Shown one piece after another: positions 8,246-17,354 of a DNA stretch of 64,000 bases. The notes beneath the pieces are model-generated. The model worked only from the letters and a program-made list of their open reading frames with translations. It made no database searches and was not told the origin of the DNA. Location: assembly GCF_028622115.1 (NCBI RefSeq), contig NZ_CP097263.1, positions 8,184,001-8,248,000 of the forward strand. The letters run 5' to 3'. This stretch comes from Kutzneria chonburiensis (lineage in GTDB: Bacteria; Actinomycetota; Actinomycetes; Mycobacteriales; Pseudonocardiaceae). Position 1 is the stretch's first letter; the number at the start of each line of letters is the position of its first letter. The position numbers and the translations under genes are program-made.

Positions 8246-9169
8246 CTACCCCTTGGCCGAGCCCAGGGTCAGGCCGCTCACGAACTGCCGCTGCAAGGCG
8301 AAGAACACCACCAGCGTCGGCAGGGCCGCCAGCAGCGAGCCGGCCGCAACGAGGTTGTTGTCGGTGAAGTACTGGCCGCTCAGGTTGTTCAACGCCGAGG
8401 TGATCGGCATCTTGTCGCCGGTCTGGATCAGCACGATCGCCCACAGGAAGTCGTTGTAGATCCAGGTGAACTCCAGCGTGGCCAGCGCGGCCAGGGCCGG
8501 CCGGCACAGCGGCAGGATGACCTGCCAGTACTGCCGCAGCACGCCGGCGCCGTCGACCCGGGCCGCCTCGCTGAGCTCCTTGGGGATCGTCTTCATGTAG
8601 TTCGTCAGCACGAACGTGCAGAAGCCGGTCTGGAACGCCACGTGGATCAGGACGAGGCCGAACTGCGAGTCCAGCAGGTACCCGCTGTCGGACAGCCAGC
8701 TCGGCAGCGGCGTGAGCAGGTAGATCCGGTACAGCGGCACGGCGATCACCTGCTGCGGCAACAGGTTGCCCGCGGTGAACACCATCAGCAGCGTCAGGTT
8801 GAACTTGAAGCTGAACCGCGACACCACGAACGCCACCATCGACGAGAAGAACAGCGTGATGGCCACCGCCGGCAACGTGATCACCAGCGTGTTCAGGAAG
8901 TAGTGCGGCAGGTCGGCCTGCGTCCACGCGGTGGTGAAGTTGGTGAACGTCAGCTCGCGCGGCCAGGAGAAGTAGCCGTTGGTCGCGGTGTCCTGATACG
9001 TGCGGAACGACGCGAACACCGCCCACAGCAGCGGGGCCAGCCACACCAGGCAGGTCAGCACCAGGAACGTGTGCAGCGCGACCCGGGTGGCGTTCAACCG
9101 GTTGCCCGGCCGGGTGATCGACGGGGCGGGCGCGGTGACGAGCCGGCTGGCGAGCGTGTCCGCACTCAC
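8246..9169 (-). CDS. Carbohydrate ABC transporter permease (MalG type)
   Basis: The 307-residue inner membrane protein has six hydrophobic segments and the EAA loop of binding-protein-dependent importers (EAARVDGAG from residue 201), which docks the ATPase. The 40-residue cytoplasmic N-terminus ahead of the first helix is normal for MalG-type subunits. The GTG start at 9169 overlaps the stop of the MalF-type gene by four bases. With the next two genes it forms a sugar importer; no ATPase gene is present, so a shared MsiK-type ATPase elsewhere in the genome is expected, as is usual in actinobacteria. Confidence 0.88.
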   Translation of the reverse strand: MSADTLASRLVTAPAPSITRPGNRLNATRVALHTFLVLTCLVWLAPLLWAVFASFRTYQDTATNGYFSWPRELTFTNFTTAWTQADLPHYFLNTLVITLPAVAITLFFSSMVAFVVSRFSFKFNLTLLMVFTAGNLLPQQVIAVPLYRIYLLTPLPSWLSDSGYLLDSQFGLVLIHVAFQTGFCTFVLTNYMKTIPKELSEAARVDGAGVLRQYWQVILPLCRPALAALATLEFTWIYNDFLWAIVLIQTGDKMPITSALNNLSGQYFTDNNLVAAGSLLAALPTLVVFFALQRQFVSGLTLGSAKG

Positions 9170-10119
9170 GACCGTTCCTCCTTGCGGAACACCTGGACCA
9201 GGTAGGTGATGATGAAGCCGAGCGAGATCACCAGCAGCACCACGGCGATCGCCGAGCCGTAGCCGATCCGGCTGGACTCGCCGATGATGTTGTCGGTGAT
9301 CAGGATCGACAGCAGCTCGAGGCCGTTGCGGCCGCGGTTGATGATGAACACGATGTCGTAGGCGCGCAGCGCCTCGATCACCGTCACCACCAGCACGATG
9401 ATGTTGATCGGCTTGAGCACCGGGAAGGTGACCCGCCAGAACGTCTGCCAGGAGTTGGCCCCGTCCAGCGAGGCGGCCTCCTTCAGCGCCGGGTCCAAGG
9501 CCTTGAGCCCGGCCAGGAACAGCAGCATCACGTAGCCGGTGTGCCGCCAGGCCGCGGCCACCAGCACCGCGTACAGGTTGATGCTGGAGTCACCGAGCCA
9601 GTTGATGTGGCCGACCTGCCCGATCAGGTTGTTGACCAGGCCCTTGTCCGGCTCGTACATCAGCTGCCAGATGAAGCCGACCAGGGCCAGCGACAGCACC
9701 ACCGGCAGGTACAGGATGCTCTGGTAGATCGAGCTGAACCGCATCTTGCGGTCGAGCAGCACCGCCATCAGCAACCCGAACGCGGTGGGGATCACGATCA
9801 GGAAGACCAGCCAGATCAGGTTGTGCGCCACCGCGGGCCAGAACCGGGGATAGGCCGTGAAGACGTCGACGTAGTTCTTGGTGCCGATCCACTTGATGTC
9901 GGACAGCCCGCCGATGCCGTCCCACTCGCTGAACGACAGCACGATCGAGCCGATGGTCGGCACCCACACCAGCGCGATGTGCACCACGGCCGGGATGCCG
10001 ACCATGAGCAGCAGCACGATGCGGTCGGGAAGACTGAGCGCCGTCGACTTGCGGCGGGCGCGCCGGCGCGGGGGCCGGGTGGTCCCGGTCCCCGCGTCCA
10101 ACTGTTCTGCCAGGGTCAT
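9166..10119 (-). CDS. Carbohydrate ABC transporter permease (MalF type)
   Basis: The 317-residue protein has a basic N-terminal tail, six membrane helices and an EAA loop (EAASLDGAN near residue 215). It pairs with the MalG-type subunit encoded just downstream (four-base overlap) and the binding lipoprotein gene lies four bases upstream, so the three are one operon in the order binding protein, MalF, MalG. By context the imported sugar is likely a galactoside, because the divergent genes encode a GH42 beta-galactosidase and GalT. Confidence 0.88.
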   Translation of the reverse strand: MTLAEQLDAGTGTTRPPRRRARRKSTALSLPDRIVLLLMVGIPAVVHIALVWVPTIGSIVLSFSEWDGIGGLSDIKWIGTKNYVDVFTAYPRFWPAVAHNLIWLVFLIVIPTAFGLLMAVLLDRKMRFSSIYQSILYLPVVLSLALVGFIWQLMYEPDKGLVNNLIGQVGHINWLGDSSINLYAVLVAAAWRHTGYVMLLFLAGLKALDPALKEAASLDGANSWQTFWRVTFPVLKPINIIVLVVTVIEALRAYDIVFIINRGRNGLELLSILITDNIIGESSRIGYGSAIAVVLLVISLGFIITYLVQVFRKEERS

Positions 10120-10123
10120 TGCC

Positions 10124-11419
10124 TCATCCAGTGAAGATCGACTTGGCCTGCTCGGCGAGGCCGCTCAGCACACTGTCCACGGAGTTGGGGTCGCCGAGGA
10201 ACTTGTTGATGCCGTTGGTCATCGCGTCGGAGGCGAAACCGGGGTCGGTGTCCCGGTCCAGGAACTGGGTGATGTGCTTGGCCTCGGAGACGAACTGCAC
10301 GCACTTCTTCTGCAGCGCGTTGTACGTGCCCTCGTCGACCTTGGAGCTGGCCGCGATCGAGGTCGGGTCGCTCTTGAGGTAGGTCAGCTGGGCCGGTGCG
10401 CTGGCCAGGTAGGTCAGCAGCTTCTTGCCGCCGTCGACGTTGACGGCCTTCTTGGACATCATGAAGCCGTCGATCGGCGCCTCGACGGTGTCGGTGCCCC
10501 ACTGCGGGTCGATCGTCGGGAAGGCGCAGAAGTCCAGGTCGTCCAGCTTCTGGGCGAACTGCTGGCCGATCTGCTGGGAGCCGATCACCATCATGCCGGC
10601 CTTGCCGGCCAGCACGCCCTGCGCGGCGTCCTCCCACTTACGGCCGAGCGCGTTGTCCTGGTACAGCGGCAGCATCCGCTTCCAGTTGTCGAAGACCGCC
10701 TTGACCTTGGCGCCCTTCCAGTCCTCCTTGCCGGCCATCAGGCTCATGTGGAAGTCGTAGCCGTTGGTCCGCAGGTTGAGCTGGTCGAAGGTGCCCAGCT
10801 GGGGCCAGCCGTCGGCCTGCCCGACGGCCAGCGCGGTCAGGCCGTCCGCCTTCATCTTGTTGCCGAGCGTGATCAGCTCGTCGAAGGTCTTCGGCGGCTG
10901 GTAGCCGTACTTGGCCCAGGTCGACTTGGAGTAGAACAGCGCCCACGGGTACGAGTAGAACGGCACGAAGTACTGCTTGCCGTCGGAGCCGGTCGAGGCC
11001 TCCTTCTGCGCCGCGCTGAAGCTGTCGCCCAGCGAGGTCCAGGTGTCGGAGATGTCCAGCGCCAGGCCCTTGGACGCGAAGTAGCGCATCCGGTAGCCGG
11101 CGAACCAGCTGTAGACGTCGTCCGGGTGGCCCTGCAGATAGTTGTTGATCTGCTGCTGGAAGGTGTTGTGGTCCTTCGTGTTGGCGGTGACGGTCAGCCC
11201 GTCGGTCTTGAAGCCGTCCAGCACCGCCTTGAGCGCGTTGCGCGGCACCGGGTCGGAGTAGTTCGACCCGAAGGTGACGGTCTTGGATTCGGCGCCGGAG
11301 CTGCCGGAACCGCAGGCAGCGAGCCCCGGAACGGCCGCGATACCCGCACCTGCGAGCAGCACCTTGAGCACCGACCGCCGGTCGAGTGTGGGCAGTTGGC
11401 CTGGTCTTGGGCGCGCCAT
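10124..11419 (-). CDS. Sugar-binding lipoprotein of ABC importer (family 1 SBP)
   Basis: The start is ATG 11419 with AGGAGGGG ahead of it. The 431-residue protein begins with a twin-arginine signal (R14 R15) and a lipobox LAAC with the lipidated Cys at 36, so it is exported, probably by Tat, and anchored on the outer membrane leaflet face. The rest is a typical MalE-like extracellular solute-binding protein with many aromatic residues for sugar stacking. It is the first gene of the importer operon and is divergent from the beta-galactosidase gene. The ligand is probably a beta-galactoside or oligosaccharide, inferred from the neighbours. Confidence 0.87.
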   Translation of the reverse strand: MARPRPGQLPTLDRRSVLKVLLAGAGIAAVPGLAACGSGSSGAESKTVTFGSNYSDPVPRNALKAVLDGFKTDGLTVTANTKDHNTFQQQINNYLQGHPDDVYSWFAGYRMRYFASKGLALDISDTWTSLGDSFSAAQKEASTGSDGKQYFVPFYSYPWALFYSKSTWAKYGYQPPKTFDELITLGNKMKADGLTALAVGQADGWPQLGTFDQLNLRTNGYDFHMSLMAGKEDWKGAKVKAVFDNWKRMLPLYQDNALGRKWEDAAQGVLAGKAGMMVIGSQQIGQQFAQKLDDLDFCAFPTIDPQWGTDTVEAPIDGFMMSKKAVNVDGGKKLLTYLASAPAQLTYLKSDPTSIAASSKVDEGTYNALQKKCVQFVSEAKHITQFLDRDTDPGFASDAMTNGINKFLGDPNSVDSVLSGLAEQAKSIFTG

Positions 11420-11474
11420 CGGGCCCCTCCTGCTGTCGATGTGAACCAACGGACTCAAACAAAGTTGCGCACAA

Positions 11475-11493
11475 TGTTGTACCCGTCACAACA
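11475..11493. promoter_or_regulatory. Candidate operator between importer operon and beta-galactosidase gene
   Basis: TGTTGT and ACAACA form a perfect 6-bp inverted repeat with a 7-bp spacer; an overlapping ACAATGTTGT is also nearly symmetric. It lies in the 228-bp divergent promoter region, close to the importer side. The DeoR-type regulator encoded in the downstream operon is the obvious candidate to bind it. No other feature is seen in 11420-11647. Confidence 0.45.
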
Positions 11494-11647
11494 GATGTCA
11501 AGACCCAGTTTCACCCCGTTGCTCCCTGTAGACCAGTCGAAACGGTCCGCTCAGGGTGCTTTGGCCGGTGTTAGGGGTAACAGTTATCAAGTCGTAGCCT
11601 GTTTGAGTGTGTTGACGTTTGGTGGGTGTGTAGGCCACGCTTCCACC

Positions 11648-13639
11648 GTGACCGGATGGCCGACCGGACTGGCGAGCCCGAGCTGGGGCGGTGACTACAA
11701 CCCCGAGCAGTGGCCCGAGCACGTCTGGAAGCAGGACGTCGAGTTGATGCGGCGGGCCGGGGTCAACCTGGTCAGCGTCGGCATCTTCGGCTGGGCCCGC
11801 CTCGAGGTCGCCGACAACCGGTTCGACTTCGGCTGGCTGGACCAGGTGCTCGACCTGCTGCACGACGGCGGCATCCGGGTCTGCCTCGCCAACGCCACCG
11901 CCGCGCCGCCACCCTGGCTGACCAGCGCAAACCCCGACATGCTGCCGGTAAGAGCCGATGGCGTGCGGCTGTCGCACGGGTCGCGGCAGGCCTACTGCCC
12001 GACCTCGCCGGTGTACCGCGACCGGGCGATCGCGCTGACCGAGAAGATCGCGCTGCGTTACGGCGAGCACCCGGCGCTGGCCGCCTGGCACATCAACAAC
12101 GAGTACGGCTGCCATGTGGCCCGCTGCTACTGCGACCGCTGCGCCGACGTGTTCCGCGACTGGCTGCGCGCCCGCTACGACCTGGAGGGCCTGAACCGGG
12201 CCTGGGGCACCGATTTCTGGAGCCAGCACTACTCGGCCTGGGAGCAGGTGCTGCCGCCTCGCGTGACGCCGACGTTCCAGAATCCCGGCCACGTGTTGGA
12301 CTTTGCTCGGTTCTGCTCCGACGCGCTGCTGGACCTGTTCTGTGCCGAGCGGGACGTGGTCAAGGACGTCACGCCGGACGTGCCCGTGACGACGAACTTC
12401 ATGGCCAACTGGACGTTCGGTTCGCTCAACTACTGGCACTGGGCGGCCGAGGTCGACTTCGTGTCCAACGATCACTACACCCGGGCCGACGACCCCGAGC
12501 GGCACATCGAGCTGGCCCTGTCGGCCGATCTCGTGCGCGGCCTGTCCCGCGGCGAGCCGTGGCTGCTGATGGAGCAGTCCACCTCGGCCGTGAACTGGCA
12601 GCCGCGCAACTTCGCCAAGCTGGCCGGGGAGATGCGCCGGAACTCCTATTCGCACCTGGCTCGCGGCGCGGACGGCACGTTGTTCTTCCAGTGGCGGCAA
12701 TCCCGGGCCGGCGCCGAGCGTTTCCACTCGGCGATGCTGCCGCACACCGGGACGGACACGAAGGTGTACCGCGAGGTCACTCAGGTGGGCGAGGAGTACG
12801 GCCGGCTGGCCGAGCTCGTCGGGTCCACTGTGGACGCGCAAGTCGCGCTGGTCTACGACTTCGAGTCGGCCTGGGCGGCCGAGCAGCCGGCCCATCCGAC
12901 GTCCGATTTCGACTATTACGGCACCGTGCTCGGCGTGTATCGGGCCCTGTGGCAGCTCGGCGTCACGGTCGACGTGGTGCCGCCGTCAGCCGACCTGACC
13001 GGCTACCGGCTGGTCGTCGTGCCGTCGCTGTACCAGGTGACCGACAACGAGGCCCGCTGGCTCGAAGACTACGTGCGAGCGGGCGGTCACGCCGTGGTGA
13101 CGTGGTTCTCCGGCATCGCCGACGAGCACTCCCGGGTCCGCCTGGGTGGCTACCCGGGCGCGTTCCGTGAGCTGCTCGGCGTAAGGGTCGAGGAGTTCTT
13201 CCCGCTGACGCCCGGCGACAACGTGAAGCTGACCGGCGGGTTGTCCGCGACGAGCTGGTCGGAACTGCTGCACGCCAACGGGTGCGAGGTCGTCTCCTCC
13301 TATGTGGACGGACCGCTGGACGGCGTGCCGGCGGTGACCCGCAACGAATTCGGCGACGGCGTGGCCTGGTACCTCGCCACCACCCTTGATCCCGACAGCG
13401 CCGTCACGGTGCTGTCCGACGTGCTGGTCGGGGCCGGTGTCGCGCCGGTGGTCGCCGCCCCGACGGGGGTTGAAGTCGTGCGACGGCGCGGGGAACGGAT
13501 ATCCTGGCTGGTGGCGATCAACCACACCGGCGGGGACGTGGTCCTGCCGGTGCACGGCGTGGAACTGATCTCCGGTGTCGAAACGTCCGGCGGTCTGCCG
13601 GTCCCGGCGGGCGGGGTCGCCGTGGTCCGGGAGGTGTGA
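11648..13639 (+). CDS. GH42 beta-galactosidase
   Basis: From GTG 11648 the enzyme has 663 residues, the normal GH42 size, and begins with the family's N-terminal SWGGDYNPEQWP. The acid/base is E152 in HINNEYG and the nucleophile E309 in LLMEQST. C117, C160, C162 and C165 match the zinc-binding cysteines of this family. The C-terminal third is the trimerisation (GATase-like) and small beta domains. There is no signal peptide, so it acts in the cytoplasm on imported beta-galactosides. The start lacks a strong ribosome site; the frame is open far upstream, but homology of the N-terminus to the family supports this start. It is followed after one base by the DeoR gene. Confidence 0.9.
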   Translation: MTGWPTGLASPSWGGDYNPEQWPEHVWKQDVELMRRAGVNLVSVGIFGWARLEVADNRFDFGWLDQVLDLLHDGGIRVCLANATAAPPPWLTSANPDMLPVRADGVRLSHGSRQAYCPTSPVYRDRAIALTEKIALRYGEHPALAAWHINNEYGCHVARCYCDRCADVFRDWLRARYDLEGLNRAWGTDFWSQHYSAWEQVLPPRVTPTFQNPGHVLDFARFCSDALLDLFCAERDVVKDVTPDVPVTTNFMANWTFGSLNYWHWAAEVDFVSNDHYTRADDPERHIELALSADLVRGLSRGEPWLLMEQSTSAVNWQPRNFAKLAGEMRRNSYSHLARGADGTLFFQWRQSRAGAERFHSAMLPHTGTDTKVYREVTQVGEEYGRLAELVGSTVDAQVALVYDFESAWAAEQPAHPTSDFDYYGTVLGVYRALWQLGVTVDVVPPSADLTGYRLVVVPSLYQVTDNEARWLEDYVRAGGHAVVTWFSGIADEHSRVRLGGYPGAFRELLGVRVEEFFPLTPGDNVKLTGGLSATSWSELLHANGCEVVSSYVDGPLDGVPAVTRNEFGDGVAWYLATTLDPDSAVTVLSDVLVGAGVAPVVAAPTGVEVVRRRGERISWLVAINHTGGDVVLPVHGVELISGVETSGGLPVPAGGVAVVREV

Positions 13640-13640
13640 G

Positions 13641-14522
13641 GTGCTCGCACGGCAGCGGCAGGCGGTGATCCTGGAGGAGATCCGGCGGATCGGCGCCGTC
13701 AAGGTCAGCGACCTGGTGGTCCGACTCGGGGTCTCGGACATGACCGTCCGGCGCGATCTCGACGTGCTGGCCGGTCGGGGACTGCTGGAAAAGGTTTACG
13801 GCGGGGCCACCACGGTCGGCGGCCGCAGCACCGACGAGCCCGGCTTCGAGGCCAAGTCGGTCCGGCAGCTGCCGGAGAAGGAAGCCATCGCGCGGCTGGC
13901 CGCCGACCTGGTCCGGCCCGGCACCGCGATCGGCCTCTCCGCCGGGACCACGACGTGGACCATGGCCCGCTTCCTGGACGACGTGCCCGACCTGACCGTG
14001 GTCACCAACTCCATCCGGGTCGCCGACGTGCTCCAGCAGCGCGGCCGCACCGACCGGACCGTGGTGCTGACCGGCGGCGTGCGCACGCCATCGGATGCCC
14101 TGGTCGGGCCGGTCGCCGTGCAGGCACTGCGCTCGCTGCACCTGGACGTGGTCTTCCTCGGCGTGCACGGCATGGCCCCGCGCGCCGGCTTCACCACCCC
14201 GAACCTGAACGAGAGCGAGACCAACCGCGCGCTGGTGGACGCCGCCGGTCGCGTGGTCGTCGTGGCCGACAGCACCAAGTGGGGCACCGTCGGCATCTCC
14301 ACCATCGCCGACCTCGACGAGGCCGACGTGTTAGTGAGCGACGGCGGTCTCTCCGAGCAGGCCCGGCAGGTGTTGGGCGAGAGCGTGGGCGAGCTCCGGC
14401 TGGCCGATCCACCGAAGCAGGACCAGGAACAGGAGTCGGTGCGTGACCGAGGCATCCACCAGCAGCATCCGGCGCACGTCAAGGAGGTTGGCGGACGGCC
14501 GCGAGATCATCTACTTCGATGA
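13641..14522 (+). CDS. DeoR-family transcriptional regulator
   Basis: GTG 13641 follows GGAGG inside the end of the beta-galactosidase gene. Residues 1-57 are the DeoR winged helix-turn-helix (RQRQAVILEEI...MTVRRDLDVL), followed by the sugar-phosphate sensor domain with its SAGTTTW and ADSTKWG signatures. Such proteins repress sugar catabolic genes until a phosphorylated sugar binds. The protein is 293 residues, about 35 longer than usual: its hydrophilic tail (from about 256) is written in the DNA that also encodes the first 26 codons of galT, an 80-base overlap. It likely controls this operon and the divergent importer. Confidence 0.88.
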   Translation: MLARQRQAVILEEIRRIGAVKVSDLVVRLGVSDMTVRRDLDVLAGRGLLEKVYGGATTVGGRSTDEPGFEAKSVRQLPEKEAIARLAADLVRPGTAIGLSAGTTTWTMARFLDDVPDLTVVTNSIRVADVLQQRGRTDRTVVLTGGVRTPSDALVGPVAVQALRSLHLDVVFLGVHGMAPRAGFTTPNLNESETNRALVDAAGRVVVVADSTKWGTVGISTIADLDEADVLVSDGGLSEQARQVLGESVGELRLADPPKQDQEQESVRDRGIHQQHPAHVKEVGGRPRDHLLR

Positions 14523-15549
14523 CACCGCGGACGCGCCCGAGCGCACCGCCGTCGACACCCGTGACCTGCCCGAGCAGGCGCCGCACAGCGAGGTCCGCCG
14601 CGACCCGCTGACCGGCGAGTGGGTCGGCATCGCGGCGCACCGGCAGACCCGCACCTACAAGCCGCCGGCCGACCTGTGCCCGCTGTGCCCCACGTCGCCG
14701 GGCCGGCCGACCGAGGTCCCCGAGTCCAGCTACGACGTGGTGGTCTTCGAGAACCGGTTCCCGTCGTTCGCCGAGTCGGTGCCCGACGTCGCGTCCACTG
14801 TGGACGGCATGCCGATGGTCGCCCGCGGTCCTGGCCGTGGCCGCTGCGAGGTCGTGTGCTTCACCTCCGACCACAACAGCTCCTTCGGCGCGCTGACGCC
14901 GCACCGGGTGCGCACCGTGGTCGACGTGTGGGCCGACCGCACCGAGGCCTTCGCCAAGCTGCCCGGAGTCGAGCAGGTCTTCCCGTTCGAGAACCGCGGC
15001 GAGGAGATCGGCGTCACCCTGAGCCACCCGCACGGCCAGATCTACGGCTACCCGTTCGTCACGCCGAAGACCTCTCGCATGCTCGAGGTCGCCGCGGAAT
15101 ACCTTGCCGCACATGGCACTCACGTGCTCGGCGACGTGCTGGCGGCCGAGCGGGCGGCCGGTTCGCGGATCGTCGCCTCGTCCGAGCACTGGACGGCCTT
15201 CGTGCCCTCGGCCGCGCGCTGGCCGGTCGAGGTGCACGTGGTGCCCCACCGCCAGGTGCCCGATCTGCCGGCGTTGTCCGATGTGGAGCGGGACGACTTC
15301 GCCGTGCTGTACCTGGAGGTGCTGCGCCGGCTGGACGGCCTCTACAACAAGCCGCTGCCCTACATCGCCGCCTGGCACCAGGCCCCGGTGCGCACCGGGC
15401 GTGACCTGGCCTGGCTGCATCTCGAGGTGTTCTCGGTGCTGCGCACCGCCGACAAGCTGAAGTACCTGGCCGGCTCGGAGTCGGGCATGGCCGTGTGGAT
15501 CAACGACACCGCCCCGGAACAGGTGGCTGAGAGGCTGCGCTCTATTTGA
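14443..15549 (+). CDS. galT: Galactose-1-phosphate uridylyltransferase
   Basis: The 368-residue enzyme has the histidine-triad-like active site SHPHGQIYG with the uridylylated H197 (H195-P-H), and zinc ligands C79 and C82 near the N-terminus. It swaps UMP between UDP-glucose and galactose-1-phosphate in the Leloir pathway. GTG 14443 has AGGAG nine bases ahead and lies inside the end of the DeoR gene. The galactokinase gene that often follows galT in this order is absent, so galK must be elsewhere. Together with the importer and GH42 enzyme this makes a lactose or galactoside use module. Confidence 0.93.
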   Translation: MTEASTSSIRRTSRRLADGREIIYFDDTADAPERTAVDTRDLPEQAPHSEVRRDPLTGEWVGIAAHRQTRTYKPPADLCPLCPTSPGRPTEVPESSYDVVVFENRFPSFAESVPDVASTVDGMPMVARGPGRGRCEVVCFTSDHNSSFGALTPHRVRTVVDVWADRTEAFAKLPGVEQVFPFENRGEEIGVTLSHPHGQIYGYPFVTPKTSRMLEVAAEYLAAHGTHVLGDVLAAERAAGSRIVASSEHWTAFVPSAARWPVEVHVVPHRQVPDLPALSDVERDDFAVLYLEVLRRLDGLYNKPLPYIAAWHQAPVRTGRDLAWLHLEVFSVLRTADKLKYLAGSESGMAVWINDTAPEQVAERLRSI

Positions 15550-15637
15550 TCTGGGCTCAAACCTGAGGGTCAATTCCTCACAACACCCCCAGGCTCATCT
15601 CAGGCGGCTCTCAGCATCACCCGGCACAGTTACTGCC

Positions 15638-17164
15638 ATGACGGAGAACATCCCGGGTGCCGCTGGGCCCACGCCCGAGCGGCCAGAACAGCCCGCCTCG
15701 CCGGCGGTCCAGCACGAGGCTCAGAACCAGCCTCCGGTCGGCGCCCCGGGTGCGCCCGAGTGGAGCCCGTGGGCACCGCAGGGCCAGGAGCGACCCGCGC
15801 AGGAGCAGGGCCTGCCGGGTCAGGAACCGCCGACCGGGCAGCCGTGGCAGCAGGGTGCCGCCCAGCCCGTCGGCGGGCCCCAGCAGACGGCAGCCTTCGC
15901 GCAGCCGGGGTACGCGGCCATGCCGCCCGGCGGCAACCAGTTCACCCTCACCGCCGAGCAGCCGCACGGGGTGTACACCACGCCGCGCAAGCCGGGCCGT
16001 ACCAAGCTCGTCGTCGGCGTGGCCGTGCTGGCGCTGCTGGTGGGTGGCGGCGCCGGCGCGGTCGGCGGCTACCTGGCCGCCTCCAACGGCGCCGGCAGCT
16101 ACAGCTCGCTGTTCTCCTCGTCCAACGCCTCCACCGCGTCCAACGTGACGCCCGGCTCGGTGACCGACGTGGCCAACAAGGTGCTGCCGACCGTCGTCGA
16201 GATCAAGACGCAGGAGGGCGAGGGCTCCGGCTTCATCGTCTCCTCCGACGGCGAGATCATCACCAACAACCACGTGATCGCCTCCGCGGTGGGCGGCGGG
16301 CAGATCGAGGTCGACTTCCACAACGGCACCAAGGCCCAGGCCAAGATCATCGGCCGGGACCCCACGACCGACGTGGCCGTGATCAAGGCGCAGAACGTGT
16401 CCGGGCTGCCCACCGCCACCCTCGGCTCGTCCAACGACCTCCAGATTGGCCAGCAGGTGGTGGCCATCGGCTCGCCGTTCGACCTGGCCGGCACCGTGAC
16501 GACCGGCATCGTGTCCTCGCTGCACCGGCCGGTCAACGTGGGCGACGAGCTCAACCAGGGGCAGCAGGGCCAGGGGCAGGGCGGCGGCGGTCCGTTCGGC
16601 GGCGGTGGTCTCGGCGGCCTCGGCGGCGGGCAGCAACAGCAGCAGGGCACGCCGCAGGTGCGGCAGGACACCGTGCTGGACGCCATCCAGACCGACGCCG
16701 CGATCAACCCCGGCAACTCCGGCGGGCCGCTGGTGAACATGCAGGGCCAGGTCATCGGCATGAACTCGGCCATCTCCAGCCCCAACTCCAGCCAGCAGAG
16801 CCAGGGCGGCTCGGTCGGCATCGGCTTCGCCATCCCGATCGACCAGGCCAAGCGGACCGCGCAGCAGATCGTGCAGTCCGGCAAGGCCACCCAGGCCCAG
16901 CTCGGGGTCAGCGTCACCGATCCGACCAACGGCCAGGCCGGCGCCGTGATCAGCGACGTCGTCTCCGGTGGGGCCGCCGACAAGGCCGGCGTCAAGAAGA
17001 ACGACGTCGTCACCAAGATCAACGACCGGGTCATCACCGACGCCGACAGCCTGGTCGCCGCCGTGCACGCCGCCGGTCCCGGTGACACCGTCACCATCAC
17101 CATGGCCAGCGGGTCGTCGGTGAAGGCCACGCTGACCGGCAAGACGATCGACGTGCAGAACTGA
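15638..17164 (+). CDS. HtrA/DegP-type serine protease with PDZ domain
   Basis: The 508-residue protein has a proline- and glutamine-rich cytoplasmic N-terminus (1-120), one membrane helix at about 124-146 and an extracellular trypsin-like domain with the triad H212 (NNHVI), D245 (TTDVAV) and S361 (GNSGGP). A low-complexity glycine/glutamine loop (307-341) is inserted in the protease domain, and a PDZ domain covers about 405-500. This is the actinobacterial membrane-anchored HtrA layout (PepD/HtrA), for quality control of exported proteins. No clear ribosome site precedes ATG 15638. It stands alone between galT and a strong terminator. Confidence 0.9.
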   Translation: MTENIPGAAGPTPERPEQPASPAVQHEAQNQPPVGAPGAPEWSPWAPQGQERPAQEQGLPGQEPPTGQPWQQGAAQPVGGPQQTAAFAQPGYAAMPPGGNQFTLTAEQPHGVYTTPRKPGRTKLVVGVAVLALLVGGGAGAVGGYLAASNGAGSYSSLFSSSNASTASNVTPGSVTDVANKVLPTVVEIKTQEGEGSGFIVSSDGEIITNNHVIASAVGGGQIEVDFHNGTKAQAKIIGRDPTTDVAVIKAQNVSGLPTATLGSSNDLQIGQQVVAIGSPFDLAGTVTTGIVSSLHRPVNVGDELNQGQQGQGQGGGGPFGGGGLGGLGGGQQQQQGTPQVRQDTVLDAIQTDAAINPGNSGGPLVNMQGQVIGMNSAISSPNSSQQSQGGSVGIGFAIPIDQAKRTAQQIVQSGKATQAQLGVSVTDPTNGQAGAVISDVVSGGAADKAGVKKNDVVTKINDRVITDADSLVAAVHAAGPGDTVTITMASGSSVKATLTGKTIDVQN

Positions 17165-17169
17165 GACCT

Positions 17170-17210
17170 GGACGGGCCGGCCCTTCATTCGGGGTGGGGC
17201 TCGCCCGTCC
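17170..17210 (+). terminator. Weak hairpin after the HtrA gene
   Basis: GGACGGGC and GCCCGTCC form an 8-bp stem with a 25-base loop a few bases after the stop codon. It has no T-run and may help the much better terminator that follows at 17248. Confidence 0.4.
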
Positions 17211-17247
17211 GGACCGCCCCCGACCCTCCGCCATCGGGTCGGGCCAA

Positions 17248-17307
17248 CGGGACCAGACGTTTCGCCGGCACCCCCTCACCGGCGCAAGCGTCTGGTCCCG
17301 TTCTTTT
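17248..17307 (+). terminator. Strong intrinsic terminator
   Basis: A perfect 12-bp stem (CGGGACCAGACG/CGTCTGGTCCCG) with an inner CGCCGG/CCGGCG stem is followed by the T-rich TTCTTTTG. It ends the HtrA transcript. Confidence 0.85.
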
Positions 17308-17313
17308 GCTTGG

Positions 17314-17354
17314 AAGGCGGCCTTCCTACACTCGGAGTGGAGGAACGCCGCCTT
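17314..17354. repeat. Palindromic hairpin element, copy A (apex CACTCGGAGTG)
   Basis: Arms AAGGCGGC-x-TTCCT-x-CACTC pair with GAGTG-x-AGGAA-x-GCCGCCTT around a central G; only two positions are unpaired. It overlaps the last codons and stop of the minus-strand gene ending at 17326. Copies with the same apex and related stems occur at 40804 and 63464, so this is a dispersed family, probably acting as terminator. Confidence 0.7.

Noticed and set aside
9878-11647. Very long open frame leading into the beta-galactosidase gene (1253 codons in all)
   Set aside because: The upstream part is antisense to the importer genes and low in family signal; GH42 proteins begin at about the 11648 start.
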